Assembly (NCBI RefSeq): GCF_004208415.1
Contig: NZ_CP035758.1
Location: 3,100,001 to 3,164,000 of the forward strand
Source: Ktedonosporobacter rubrisoli
GTDB taxonomy: Bacteria > Chloroflexota > Ktedonobacteria > Ktedonobacterales > Ktedonobacteraceae
Length of the DNA: 64,000 nt
Reading direction: 5' to 3'
The position numbers and the translations under genes are program-made. This document shows, piece after piece, positions 8,362 through 17,787 of the stretch (its first letter is position 1; every line of letters begins with the position of its first letter). The notes below the pieces were generated by a model, which saw only the letters and a program-made list of their open reading frames with translations, was not told the origin of the DNA and ran no database searches.

Positions 8362-9348
8362 TTAGTTCCCTCCTGCGCGCACTCGTGGATCGAGGACAAT
8401 GTAGAGCAGATCGGCAAAGAAGTTTGCCCCCAGTACGGCCAGGGTCAATACAAGGAAGATACCCTGTAGCAAGGCGTAATCGTGGCTGTCTATGGCCTGA
8501 ATGGTGGCAAAGCCAATGCCCGGATAAGAAAAGACAATTTCGGTAAGTAGAGAGCCGCTTACCACAAAGCCAAGCGAGAGCGCAAAGGCTGTAACATTGG
8601 GCAAGATAGCATTGCGCGCGGCATAAGAGTACATGACCCGCCATGTTCTTAAGCCCTTTGCCTCGGCCATAAGCACAAAATCTTCGGCTAACGTTGTAAT
8701 CATCGCATTGCGCATGCCTAGCATCCAGCCAGCGATAGAGCCAATCACAATAGTGAGGGCGGGCAAGATAGCATATTGAGCTGCGCTAAGAATGAAATCG
8801 ATGTTCCAGCCCATATCTACCATGTCCGAGTCATAGCCACCATGAATGGGGAACCAGCCCCATTGGAAACCAAGGAAATAGAGCAGAACGAGAGCCAGCC
8901 AGAAATAGGGTATCGCTGAGAGAAAAGTAAAAAATGGCGTGCCAATAACATCTGAAAGGGAACCGCGGCGCCAGACGACAATAATGCCAAGGATTGTGCC
9001 GATAAGAAAACTAATGATCAGCGAAACTCCAACCAGTACCAGCGTCCAGGGCAGATCTTGCGCAATAACCTCAGTAACAGGAGTTGGGAGATAGGTAATT
9101 GAGACGCCAAGATTACCATGAAGCAGATTGCCGAGATACTGGAAATATTGTAGCCAGAGCGGATCGTGATTAACGCCCAGAGCTATTTCTAGCGCATGTT
9201 GGGTCTGTGGGGTCACCTTGCCTTTCATGCGCGCGATAAAGGCCTGAGCAGGATTACCCGGAGCCAGGTGAGGAATCAGAAAATTGATAGTGATAGAAAC
9301 CCAGAGCGCAACCAGGTAAAAGCCGATGCGGCGTAGTAGTTGGCGCAT
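8362..9348 (-). CDS. ABC transporter permease, DppB/OppB type
   Basis: Six-helix permease of 328 residues forming the second half of the channel with the DppC-like protein. It shows the N-terminal helix followed by HLAPGNPAQAFIARM, typical of DppB, the coupling loop EAKGLRTWRVMYSYAARNA, and the C-terminal DPRVRAGG. It lies between the binding protein (9484-11169) and the DppC-like gene. A hairpin upstream probably sets its expression below that of the binding protein. Confidence 0.9.
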   Translation of the reverse strand: MRQLLRRIGFYLVALWVSITINFLIPHLAPGNPAQAFIARMKGKVTPQTQHALEIALGVNHDPLWLQYFQYLGNLLHGNLGVSITYLPTPVTEVIAQDLPWTLVLVGVSLIISFLIGTILGIIVVWRRGSLSDVIGTPFFTFLSAIPYFWLALVLLYFLGFQWGWFPIHGGYDSDMVDMGWNIDFILSAAQYAILPALTIVIGSIAGWMLGMRNAMITTLAEDFVLMAEAKGLRTWRVMYSYAARNAILPNVTAFALSLGFVVSGSLLTEIVFSYPGIGFATIQAIDSHDYALLQGIFLVLTLAVLGANFFADLLYIVLDPRVRAGGN

Positions 9349-9388
9349 ATTTATCCCCTCCAGGGCGATTTGCTAAATTTGTAGTAGT

Positions 9389-9422
9389 GCTACCAGGGGT
9401 GGGCGATGAGACTCCTGGTAGC
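9389..9422 (-). promoter_or_regulatory. Intercistronic hairpin between binding protein and permeases
   Basis: GCTACCAGG (9389-9397) and CCTGGTAGC (9414-9422) form a perfect 9-bp stem with a 16-base loop in the 135-bp gap downstream of the binding protein. There is no clear U-run. Its place fits an attenuator or 3'-protecting hairpin that lets the binding protein exceed the permeases. Confidence 0.5.
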
Positions 9423-9483
9423 GGATAGCGCAGAGTGAGGGTAGGTGAGCAATAGCTTCCTTTAACCTCACAAGCGGCTTGAT

Positions 9484-11169
9484 TTATTCAACCGGGTGTA
9501 ACTGCAAAATGACGTACTCGATATCCGGATATTCAGCGGTTCCGGGAGCTGCATAAGGATGCTGAGCATCGGGCCAGCCAGTGAATTTCTTTGTGCTGTA
9601 CTGATACCAATAGGGAGCAGCCATTAAAGGGATAGCGGGAAGCTGCTCAACCATAATCTTTTCCAGACCCTGGATAGCTTGCTTCTGCATAGTGGCATCC
9701 GTGCTGGATGCATACTGGTCTAGCAGTTTATCGGTAGCCGGGTCCATCCAACGCTCATAGTTTGAACTGGCAGCCTGACCTACGGGCGCTGAATAGGAGC
9801 TTCTGAGCAATCCGTCGTAGCGGAAGAACGGGGAGGGACCGTCATTGGTCCAGAGCATATCCATGTCATAGTTGCCATTCTGCAGATCATTATAGTAAGT
9901 GTCGAACTCCACAGGGTTGACAGTTACTTTGATGCCGGCCTCCTGGAAATCCTTAGTCATGAGCTGGCAATCGGTAGTCCAATCGGTATAGCCGCTTACG
10001 ACATTAAGTTTAAACGAGAGCTTTTTACCATTTTTATCGGCGTAGATGCCATCAGAACCCTTAGAGAAACCGGCCTGAGCGAGGAGCTGCGCGCTTTTAT
10101 CGAGGTCTTTGCGGAAAGAAAGATTCGCATATTCTGGTGACATGTAATCTTTATTTTCCTGGCTCAGCAGGAGCGTAGGATGGGCAACGGGCTCGTAGCC
10201 GCTCTCTCCTATCTTAGAAAGCTTATCACGGTCGATGGCATAGCTAATAGCCTGGCGCACAGGAAGCAAATTGAAGGGATAGCGAGTGAGGTTCAGGAAC
10301 AGCATAGTCACATCGCTGGAAGGAAACCAGTAATGGTTATGTTGTGGGTCAAGCTTAATGTAGGACTTATCGATGTCAGGGATGAACAGGTTCGTCCAGT
10401 CGAGCTGGCCTTTTTCTAGAGCTAGCTCTGAGCTCGTGTTGGAATTGTAGGCAGGGATCTTCAACGTCTCGATCTCAGGTTTGCCCGGCTGCCAGAATTT
10501 TGGATTCTTACTCAACGTAACCAGTTGTGGAGTGAAAGATTTGAGCACGAACGGTCCGGTACCGACTGGATTGGGGTCTGCATATTGAGTGGGGTCGCCT
10601 TTCACCTTTGACCAGGTATGTTCAGGGACAATATACGTCTGGCCTCCCAACATCCACAAAATCGGATTGTAGGGCTTGTTTAGGGTGACCGTTACAGTTG
10701 CCTTATCGGGAGCTGTCACATTTTTGATAAACGAGTTGATGCCTACCTGGTCCAGTCCCGGATATTTCTTGATCATGTTAAGCGTAAATACAACATCAGC
10801 GCTGGTAAGAGGTTGGCCATCGGACCATTGCACATTTTGACGGAGATGGAACGTTACGCTTGTAGCGCCGGGGGCAAGCTCAAAACTGCTGGCCAGCCAG
10901 GGCTTATTCGATCCATCGAGGCGATTAAAATAGAGAAGAGTTTCGTAGAGCATGCCTTGCGTGCCGCTGATGACGCTTGGCGAAAACGGATTGAAGTTTC
11001 TCGGATAGTCGCCAGTAGAGTTGGCCAACATTGTGATCGAACTGGCTGTGCGTGCTTTCTGGGCAGGGTTGCCACCGCAGGCCGCCAGCACTAAAGAGAG
11101 GATCGTCAGTAATGACAGGAATAGTAGGCCTGCCTGTATTTTGCGCGCAAAAATAGATTTGTGAGTCAC
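9484..11169 (-). CDS. Dpp/Opp-type extracellular solute-binding lipoprotein
   Basis: Family-5 solute-binding lipoprotein of 561 residues. A signal peptide with lipobox LAAC (LSLVLAACGG) anchors it outside the membrane. The body shows family landmarks: the LAPGATSVTFHLRQNVQWSD region, GTGPFVLKSF, and the VRQAISYAIDR motif. It is the first gene of an importer operon with the DppB- and DppC-like permeases, under a palindromic site and divergent from a LacI-type regulator. A LacI regulator usually responds to sugars. Family-5 importers can carry oligosaccharides as well as peptides, so an oligosaccharide substrate is plausible. Confidence 0.9.
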   Translation of the reverse strand: MTHKSIFARKIQAGLLFLSLLTILSLVLAACGGNPAQKARTASSITMLANSTGDYPRNFNPFSPSVISGTQGMLYETLLYFNRLDGSNKPWLASSFELAPGATSVTFHLRQNVQWSDGQPLTSADVVFTLNMIKKYPGLDQVGINSFIKNVTAPDKATVTVTLNKPYNPILWMLGGQTYIVPEHTWSKVKGDPTQYADPNPVGTGPFVLKSFTPQLVTLSKNPKFWQPGKPEIETLKIPAYNSNTSSELALEKGQLDWTNLFIPDIDKSYIKLDPQHNHYWFPSSDVTMLFLNLTRYPFNLLPVRQAISYAIDRDKLSKIGESGYEPVAHPTLLLSQENKDYMSPEYANLSFRKDLDKSAQLLAQAGFSKGSDGIYADKNGKKLSFKLNVVSGYTDWTTDCQLMTKDFQEAGIKVTVNPVEFDTYYNDLQNGNYDMDMLWTNDGPSPFFRYDGLLRSSYSAPVGQAASSNYERWMDPATDKLLDQYASSTDATMQKQAIQGLEKIMVEQLPAIPLMAAPYWYQYSTKKFTGWPDAQHPYAAPGTAEYPDIEYVILQLHPVE

Positions 11170-11195
11170 CGAACACCTGCTTTCTAATAGCTATT

Positions 11196-11207
11196 CGAAT
11201 GTATTCG
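11196..11207. promoter_or_regulatory. Palindrome CGAAT-GT-ATTCG, candidate LacI-type operator
   Basis: A perfect 5-bp inverted repeat with a 2-base centre lies 27-38 bases before the start of the binding-protein gene, between it and the divergent LacI-family regulator. Size, symmetry and place suit an operator of that regulator; binding is inferred. Confidence 0.4.
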
Positions 11208-11483
11208 TTTGGCTCTTCCAAGCCTCATCTCCCTCTGGAGGGGGTGATTGACTAGGTTAGGCAGACTATCGGCACAGATGTATTCTGTGAGAAAAAACCT
11301 GTGTTGAAATATCAATAAAATTATATTAGCTTCTTTTCATGATGGTGTCAATGTGTTTACTGGCTAATTTGTAAGTAATAGAGAAATTTATGCTGATAAA
11401 CTTGCTAAAGTTAAGTAAAACAAACCTGGATGTCTGGTTATAGCCGGAAAAACGGGCATGAAATTCTATGTTAGACAAATAAA

Positions 11484-11512
11484 TTGACAAATGAGTGAAA
11501 TAACGATATCAT
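11484..11512 (+). promoter_or_regulatory. Sigma-70-type promoter for the LacI-family gene
   Basis: TTGACA (11484-11489), a 17-base spacer and TATCAT (11507-11512) give a near-consensus promoter reading rightward. This would leave a leader of about 180 bases before the regulator start at 11700. Confidence 0.6.
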
Positions 11513-11699
11513 AATTTCATGAACGTGCGGATGTGTATATTCGTCTGAAGAGTTGGAGATATGCTGAACAGCGCAGGATCAAGGAAAAACCTGCATTGAG
11601 CGCTCGTCTCTCCAGAGACAGGACAAATAAGTCGTATCCGCAGGTGCTTTGCTTTCTGCTCTCAGCCAGCAGATGTGAGGGTTCCAGGAAAGGAGCGTT

Positions 11700-12773
11700 A
11701 TGTCAGGCTCAGTAACTGTTAAGGATATAGCACGACAGGCTGAAGTATCTGTTGGCACCGTATCACGCGTATTGAACAACCATAGTAACGTTAATGAAGA
11801 GATACGCCAGAAGGTGCTGAGAGCTGCTGCTGATCTTGGCTATTTTCGTGCACATGGGCAGCCTGCGGCTTCGCGTTCGGGGGGTCGCGTCTTGAAAGAA
11901 GTGGGGTTTCTCTATTCTTCTAGCATAGAGGAGACACCAGCAACTGTCGATCCCTATTGGGCGCTCATTTTTCAAGGAGTTGAGGCTGAAGCGCGAAGAA
12001 ATAATATTAAGATAATCTACCGAACTATCAATGATTTGCGCCATAAGCCTCAGCTGCTGATTGCCGCATTATATGAAATGCGCCTGGGTGGCATTTTGTT
12101 AGTTGGACAGGTTGAGGCTGACGCGCTGGCAGCGATCCAGGCTATCAAAGTTCCGGCGGTACTCGTCGATAACTATATTTCAGAATTAAGCCATACTGTA
12201 GATGCGATCTTGCCCGATAATTTTCAGGGCGGCAAACTGGCCATGGAATATCTATTCAGCTTGGGGCATCGACGAATTGCCTTTATCGGCGGACCATCGG
12301 AATCGCCAATGCGGCCTATCTATAAAATCTACTCCGTGCAACAGCGTTGGGTCAGTTACTGTATGGCCTTTCTAGATAGAGGCCTCACTATCGATTATGA
12401 TCTTGTCGAATCTGGCAACCTGACTTCCGAGGGCGGATATCAGGCCTGTCGGCGCCTGCTTGAGCGCAAAGTTGATTTTAGCGCCATCTTTTGTGTTGAT
12501 GATATTACAGCCATTGGAGCTATGAAAGCGCTGCGTGAGGCTGGACGCCATGTTCCCGAGGATATTTCGCTCATCGGCTTTGACGGAATTGAGCTAGGGC
12601 AACTTGTGACTCCTGCACTGTCGACTATATGCATCGATACCAGAGCCATGGGAATGAGCGCGCTCCAAACGCTTATCATACGTGCTGGCGATCCCGAAGC
12701 GCCTTTTATTACCAAACTGGTTGGAACAAGCTTGGTAAAACGCGATACTACCATGCCTCCTAGAGAGACATAG
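11700..12773 (+). CDS. LacI/GalR-family transcriptional regulator
   Basis: Regulator of 357 residues. Residues 4-50 hold the LacI helix-turn-helix and hinge helix (VKDIARQAEVSVGTVSRVLN). The rest is a periplasmic-binding-protein-like sensor ending in the dimer region with GFDGIELGQLVTPALSTI. AGGAAAGGAG precedes the ATG. It is divergent from the family-5 ABC importer, so it most likely represses that operon until the imported ligand binds. The ligand is not evident. Confidence 0.92.
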   Translation: MSGSVTVKDIARQAEVSVGTVSRVLNNHSNVNEEIRQKVLRAAADLGYFRAHGQPAASRSGGRVLKEVGFLYSSSIEETPATVDPYWALIFQGVEAEARRNNIKIIYRTINDLRHKPQLLIAALYEMRLGGILLVGQVEADALAAIQAIKVPAVLVDNYISELSHTVDAILPDNFQGGKLAMEYLFSLGHRRIAFIGGPSESPMRPIYKIYSVQQRWVSYCMAFLDRGLTIDYDLVESGNLTSEGGYQACRRLLERKVDFSAIFCVDDITAIGAMKALREAGRHVPEDISLIGFDGIELGQLVTPALSTICIDTRAMGMSALQTLIIRAGDPEAPFITKLVGTSLVKRDTTMPPRET

Positions 12774-12780
12774 TTTTCCT

Positions 12781-12905
12781 TACGAGGGTAGGCGTGGCCG
12801 CCTGGCGATGGGGGTTTACTTACGCCAGGGAGGGCGTGGCGACGAGGGATAGCGTCCTCGCGCACCTGGTATTCAATAATATCGCAGCAGCTTGCGCTGC
12901 TAAGT
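12781..12905. repeat. Cluster of GC-rich hairpins after the LacI-family gene
   Basis: Stems include CCTGGCG/CGCCAGG (12801-12807 with 12823-12829), CGAGG/CCTCG (12843-12847 with 12856-12860) and AGCAG/CTGCT near 12887-12901. Tandem hairpins of this kind suggest an intergenic repetitive element, or a terminator region between the regulator and secD. The rest of this 350-bp gap is AT-rich with no gene seen. Confidence 0.4.
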
Positions 12906-13124
12906 CCTTTTGCTGCTTATGTTTGCTGTAGAACCTGGACATAGGTAGGGGGCTGATAGCCTATTATATATAAACTAAAGTAAAATATGCTATACTTCAT
13001 AGGAAGCCCATGTATACTTCGCTATATATTATTGCGCCAAAGGCTCCAAGGAAAGCAGGAGTAGAGGAGCATTATTGTTTAGCGTATATACTATGAATTA
13101 AGCAGATAAGAGGAAAAGCTGTAT

Positions 13125-14486
13125 ATGCACCGAAGAAGTTTCATATTTCTCTTCCTGATTGCTTTGCTTGCCATTGGCGCATCCTATGTTGTCTTCTGGC
13201 CTAACGCCAGTAGCAAGCCGCTCTATGGGATCAATAATCCGTTTGTCGCGAGGGAAGGGCTTGATTTACAAGGAGGCGTTAGCGTCCTGCTTGTTCCACG
13301 GCCGGGTCAAGATGTTTCGCCGGCGGCAATGCAGGCCGCACGAAATCAAATCGAGCAACGGATCAACGGTGGGCTCAGTGTGAATGAGCCAGATATTCGT
13401 ATCCAGTACTCAAATAGTCAACCTCGCATCGCTGTCCAATTGCCGGGCCTCAACAACGGCAACCAGCAGGAAGCTATTGAGACCTTGCTTAAGACTGGCA
13501 AGCTCGCATTCTGGGATACCGGCCATGATAGGATACCAGAAGGAACTACATTGAAGCCTCAGAATTATGCTCAGTATAATCAGGGTGTACAGCCGCTCTT
13601 TACAGGAAAAGATCTAGATGTATCCTCTCTGGGGATTGGTCAGGATTCCCAAACAAATGCCTACCAGATCAACTTTGCCATGAAGGGTGATGCAGTTGGG
13701 CGTTTCAGTAAGTTTACGGCTAACCATATAGGTGAGGATCTTACGATTACGCTTGATGGTGGAGTAATCGAATCGGCAGCGATCAATAGCCAGATTCCGG
13801 GCAGCGGACGGATCACAGGCAGTTTCACTTACACTCAGGCTCAACGCATCGTTGAAGTGCTCAAATATGGAGCGCTGCCCATTGCCTTCAGCATCCAGAG
13901 CGAGCAGACAGTGAGCCCTACGCTCGGCCAGGACTCAATCAACAAAACCCTCGTGGCCGGAGCCCTTGGCCTTGGCGTCGTTATCCTCTTTATGTTCCTC
14001 TATTACCGCCTGCCAGGATTTCTTGCAGACATTTCGTTGGTACTATATGCCATTTTTACCTTTGCTGTCTTCAAGCTCATTGGCGTGACCCTGACTCTGC
14101 CGGGGATTGCCGGTTTCATCCTTTCAATTGGCATGGCAGTTGATGCCAATGTGCTGATCTTTGAGCGCCTCAAAGAAGAGCTCCGTGAAGGTAGATCCCT
14201 CTCGCAGGCTATTGATATGGGGTGGGCGCGCGCGTGGCCTTCTATTCGGGATTCTAATTGTTCAACACTCATTACCTGTGCCGTGTTGTATTTCTTTGGG
14301 AATAACTTTAGCGCTACTATCATCGTTGGTTTTGCAACAACCCTCTTTCTTGGCGTGTTGATCAGCATGTTTACAGCTATCCTCGTTACGCGCACTTTCT
14401 TGAAGCTATTGGTAACGACTGGCCTGTTTCGCCATCCCGGACTTTTTGGTCTTCCAGTCGATGCGATGAATGCAGCCTCCTCCTGA
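13125..14486 (+). CDS. secD: Protein translocase subunit SecD
   Basis: Membrane protein of 453 residues that helps drive protein export through SecYEG using the proton gradient. It has an N-terminal helix, the LDLQGGVSVLL motif that opens the first periplasmic domain, then six helices with the SecD/F signature VDANVLIFERLKEELREG. No SecF domain is fused and no secF gene follows, unlike the usual secDF order. An IS element inserted at the stop codon, but the 5-bp target duplication restores the stop, so the product is intact. Confidence 0.9.
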   Translation: MHRRSFIFLFLIALLAIGASYVVFWPNASSKPLYGINNPFVAREGLDLQGGVSVLLVPRPGQDVSPAAMQAARNQIEQRINGGLSVNEPDIRIQYSNSQPRIAVQLPGLNNGNQQEAIETLLKTGKLAFWDTGHDRIPEGTTLKPQNYAQYNQGVQPLFTGKDLDVSSLGIGQDSQTNAYQINFAMKGDAVGRFSKFTANHIGEDLTITLDGGVIESAAINSQIPGSGRITGSFTYTQAQRIVEVLKYGALPIAFSIQSEQTVSPTLGQDSINKTLVAGALGLGVVILFMFLYYRLPGFLADISLVLYAIFTFAVFKLIGVTLTLPGIAGFILSIGMAVDANVLIFERLKEELREGRSLSQAIDMGWARAWPSIRDSNCSTLITCAVLYFFGNNFSATIIVGFATTLFLGVLISMFTAILVTRTFLKLLVTTGLFRHPGLFGLPVDAMNAASS

Positions 14487-14487
14487 G

Positions 14488-15951
14488 CTTGACTTTGTAC
14501 AATTTGGGGAAAGGGCTGGGCACAAAAGCTTCTGGAGGTAAGATAGAAGCTGACCAAAGCACTATCTTAGCTCAGGAGGATGTTCATGCCCCTTCCCGAT
14601 CCCATTATAGAAGTATTAGCCGTCTTTCGGCCATTGTTTACCGCTCCCACCTGGAGAAAACTGATGATCTTGTTAACCGGAACCTTGCTGGCCCACGGAC
14701 GCCGCACGGTCGCAGCCGCGTTGCGTGCCACAGGCCTCAGTCAGGCAAGCAACTGGAGCCTCTTTCATCAGGTGCTCAATCGAGCCCGCTGGTCTCCCCT
14801 GGCTGTGAGTCGCCAATTGCTCCTGCTGATCGTCGAAACCTTTGTACCAGCGGGAGCCTGGGTAGATCTGGTCATCGATGAAACGCTGGAACGGCGCTGG
14901 GGCAGCAAGATCCGCAAACGAGGCAATTACCGCGATAGCGCTCTCTCCAGCAAAGAACGCTCGGTGAGCAGTCCTGGATTGCGCTGGATTGTGCTGGCCG
15001 TGGTCGTGACGCTCCCCTGGACCAGGCAGAGATGGGCATTGCCCTTCTTGTGTGTGCTGGCAACCACTCCAGAGGTGAGCGCGCGTTTGGGCAAGCGACA
15101 CAAAACCATCGCGATGTGGGCCCATCAGATGCTCAGTCTTGTGCGCCGATGGCTGCCTGATCGCTCAATCAAGCTACTGGGCGACAGCGCCTACAGTGTC
15201 CTGGAACTAGGGGTGTATGCTCAGCATCAGCACGTCACGTTGATTACAACTGGTCGGCTCGATGCGGTTCTGCATGATCCACCTCCCGAACGCAAAGAGC
15301 ACACGATGGGTCGTCCGCGAGTGGTTGGCGAGCGCCTTCCCTCCCTGGAGCAAGTCTTGCAGAATGCAGAAACGGCCTGGCAAAAGCTCACCTTGGACTG
15401 GTACAGCCAGGGTGAGCGGCCAGTAGACTTCTGCACGGGCTCCGCCTTGTGGTATCGCACGGGCTCCGCTCCTCTGCCTCTACGCTGGGTGCTGACTCGC
15501 GATCCACAGGGCAAGCGTCCCCCAAAGGCCATCTTTTGTACCGATCCCACCCAGACCGCCGAAGAGATCATCAAGGACTTCATGAAACGCTGGAGTCTGG
15601 AAGTGACCTTTGAAGAGGGGCGCGCCCATTTGGGCATCGAGACGCAACGCCAATGGTCCGATCAAGCCATCGAGCGCTCGACGCCTGTGCTCTTCGGCCT
15701 CTATAGCCTGGTGACGCTCTTTGGGCAAGCGTTGCATCCAGATGGGCAGCTCCTGATCGCTCAAGCTGCCTGGTATCGCAAGCACACCGCCACCTTCTGT
15801 GATGTGCTCGCTCTCATCAGGCGCCATCTCTGGGACCTGCAGACTTTTCCCACATCACCCACTGATCCGGGCGCGGTTTTAGTCCCCCGCTCGACGCTTG
15901 AGCGCTTCTCATGGGTGGTCTGTTATTGAGTTGGAAATGTACAAAGTCAAG
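14488..15951 (+). mobile_element. Complete IS element with 14-bp inverted repeats and 5-bp target duplication
   Basis: The ends are CTTGACTTTGTACA (14488-14501) and its exact complement TGTACAAAGTCAAG (15938-15951). CTGAG occurs directly outside both ends (14483-14487 and 15952-15956), showing a 5-bp target duplication. The 1464-bp element holds one transposase gene. Perfect ends and an intact gene point to a recent, possibly active insertion at the stop of secD. Confidence 0.9.
14586..15929 (+). CDS. DDE transposase (IS4/IS701-like)
   Basis: Transposase of about 447 residues that cuts and pastes the surrounding IS. The catalytic residues fit D in LVIDETLERRWG, D in LLGDSAYS and E in RWSLEVTFEEGRAHLG, the last resembling the Y-x-x-R/E-region of IS4/IS701 enzymes. 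AGGAGG just before the in-frame ATG at 14580 would be too close, so the ATG at 14586 is the likelier start. The gene has no frameshift. The subfamily is uncertain because a 5-bp duplication is not the usual size for IS701. Confidence 0.88.
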   Translation: MPLPDPIIEVLAVFRPLFTAPTWRKLMILLTGTLLAHGRRTVAAALRATGLSQASNWSLFHQVLNRARWSPLAVSRQLLLLIVETFVPAGAWVDLVIDETLERRWGSKIRKRGNYRDSALSSKERSVSSPGLRWIVLAVVVTLPWTRQRWALPFLCVLATTPEVSARLGKRHKTIAMWAHQMLSLVRRWLPDRSIKLLGDSAYSVLELGVYAQHQHVTLITTGRLDAVLHDPPPERKEHTMGRPRVVGERLPSLEQVLQNAETAWQKLTLDWYSQGERPVDFCTGSALWYRTGSAPLPLRWVLTRDPQGKRPPKAIFCTDPTQTAEEIIKDFMKRWSLEVTFEEGRAHLGIETQRQWSDQAIERSTPVLFGLYSLVTLFGQALHPDGQLLIAQAAWYRKHTATFCDVLALIRRHLWDLQTFPTSPTDPGAVLVPRSTLERFSWVVCY

Positions 15952-16112
15952 CTGAGAGGCTGCCCTTTATCTTTCCTTTGTATAGCCCTGGCCTCGGCAA
16001 AGCCCTACTATCAGCTCAAATTCTCTGTGTGAGAACTCTCCAGGATTTACTAACTGCCGCGCAACCTTCCGCATGTTTCTCTGCTGTTTAGAGAACTTCT
16101 ATGTTTGTTGGC

Positions 16113-16155
16113 TATGCTGCTAGCATATGCATTTTTTAAGGCATGCTAAGAGCAT
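16113..16155. promoter_or_regulatory. Two matching palindromes, candidate operators of the MFS gene
   Basis: ATGCT-GCT-AGCAT (16114-16126, extended by one T/A pair) and ATGCT-AAG-AGCAT (16143-16155) are two copies of the same inverted repeat 29 bases apart, upstream of the MFS exporter. They look like binding sites of a dimeric repressor, which is not encoded next door. Confidence 0.45.
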
Positions 16156-16216
16156 ATCTTGCTACTTAAAACATGGGCTGTTAGTAATATAGACTTTCAA
16201 GAAAAGGAGGTTAGCT

Positions 16217-17488
16217 ATGGCAGATGCTTTTCAGTTATCACATCAGTACAGCCGCGACTTTAGAAAATTCTGGATTGGTCAGACTATCTCAACGCTAGGG
16301 AGTTCTTGTACCGGCTTTGCTTTGCCACTTCTGATTTTTCAACTTACCAGATCTCCGCTCAATTTAGCCTTGACCGTTGTGATGAGTGCCATGCCTTATC
16401 TGCTCTTTGGCCTGTTGTTAGGAGCATGGGCCGACCGTGTTAAGCGCAAATATGCCATGATAGCGATTGATATTATGCGCGCTTTGCTGGTAGCCGCTAT
16501 TCCGTTGCTCTTTATGCTGGGCCTGCTCTCTGTTGGCTGGATCTACGCCGTTGCCTTCCTGTGTTCAACCCTCTCTATAGGCTTTGATGCTGCTAACTTT
16601 GCTGCTGTTCCCAGCCTTGTTAAGCGAGAGGATTTAGTTATTGCGAATGGGCGCTTGCAGGCCAGCTATTCGGCCGCAGGTATTGCAGGGCCGCTGCTGG
16701 CAGGTTTATTGCTAGCCGTTATGCCTCTTTCCATGATCCTACTTATTGATGCTGCATCATTTCTTATTTCGGCTGCCTCGCTTGCCTGGATTGGTAAAAG
16801 TTTCAACCCAGAAACAAAGGGAGAGAAAGTTTCTACCCGTATACATAATGAAGTTTTTGAAGGTTTAAACTACATTCTGAAGCAACCGATTCTGCGCTGG
16901 ATACTTTTATTGCTACTCTTCATCAATTTCATTGTGCCAACCCCTCTCGCCCAGATCGTTCTGTTTGCTAAACAGTGGCTTGCGGCCAGCGATAGTCAGA
17001 TTGGACTTCTTCTCGCAGCTGGAGGCCTTGGTACTGTCATTTTTTCGTTAGCTGCCGAGCAGTTACGCAAACTCCTACCATTTGCAGTTGTTACACTAGG
17101 ATCGATAATGCTGGAAGGATTGATGCTTGCAGGTATGGCCTTAACCCACCAGTACTGGATAGCAGTTTTGCTCTGGGCTATGAGCAGGGGAAGCTCGGTC
17201 CTTTTTAATGTATCTACCTATAGCCTGACCCAGACAATTGTAGCTAATGCTCTGCTGGGTCGTGTCATTAGCTTTATACGGGTGCTAACGTGGTCAACCG
17301 CTTCTCTTGGCGCCTTGCTAGGAGGCCTGATAATCGAATATACAAATGTTGCCCTGATCTATGCAGTAATTGGCCTGCTCACCTTTTTTATTGCCCTGGT
17401 CTTCTTTCTGACGCCTCTCGGGCATACGGAGCATTTTCTTCCGGTGGAGCAACTGATGACTGGTGGAGCGCAGGAAGAAAATGTATAG
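16217..17488 (+). CDS. MFS exporter, DHA3 (EntS-like) type
   Basis: Twelve-helix major facilitator of 423 residues, probably a drug or metabolite exporter using the proton gradient. The first helix follows the cytoplasmic segment FRKFWIGQTISTLGS. The conserved loop 2-3 motif reads GAWADRVKRK, and the two halves are joined by a cytoplasmic loop near residue 195. AAGGAGG lies six bases before the ATG. Two repeated palindromes upstream suggest it is specifically regulated. Confidence 0.88.
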   Translation: MADAFQLSHQYSRDFRKFWIGQTISTLGSSCTGFALPLLIFQLTRSPLNLALTVVMSAMPYLLFGLLLGAWADRVKRKYAMIAIDIMRALLVAAIPLLFMLGLLSVGWIYAVAFLCSTLSIGFDAANFAAVPSLVKREDLVIANGRLQASYSAAGIAGPLLAGLLLAVMPLSMILLIDAASFLISAASLAWIGKSFNPETKGEKVSTRIHNEVFEGLNYILKQPILRWILLLLLFINFIVPTPLAQIVLFAKQWLAASDSQIGLLLAAGGLGTVIFSLAAEQLRKLLPFAVVTLGSIMLEGLMLAGMALTHQYWIAVLLWAMSRGSSVLFNVSTYSLTQTIVANALLGRVISFIRVLTWSTASLGALLGGLIIEYTNVALIYAVIGLLTFFIALVFFLTPLGHTEHFLPVEQLMTGGAQEENV

Positions 17489-17787
17489 AATAGCATTTCT
17501 AGCGCTGCTGATTTTTTATCTGGCCAACATGTCGATTATTATTTATAAAAGTAAGACTGTAACGATAATACTTTAAAGCAAATTTATTTATAACCCCATC
17601 TTCTTGTTAAGCCCTTTAGAACTTTTTTCTTGATTAGTGCTTCTATGTGAATTTACGCTTGCAAAATACGTATTATAGATATTAGTAATTTAATGATCCT
17701 ATTGTGAGTTTGCCTGGCAAACAATAGAAATAGACCTATATAGTATCTAATGGATGAGTATAGAGTTTATTTTCTATTAAAGATCCT

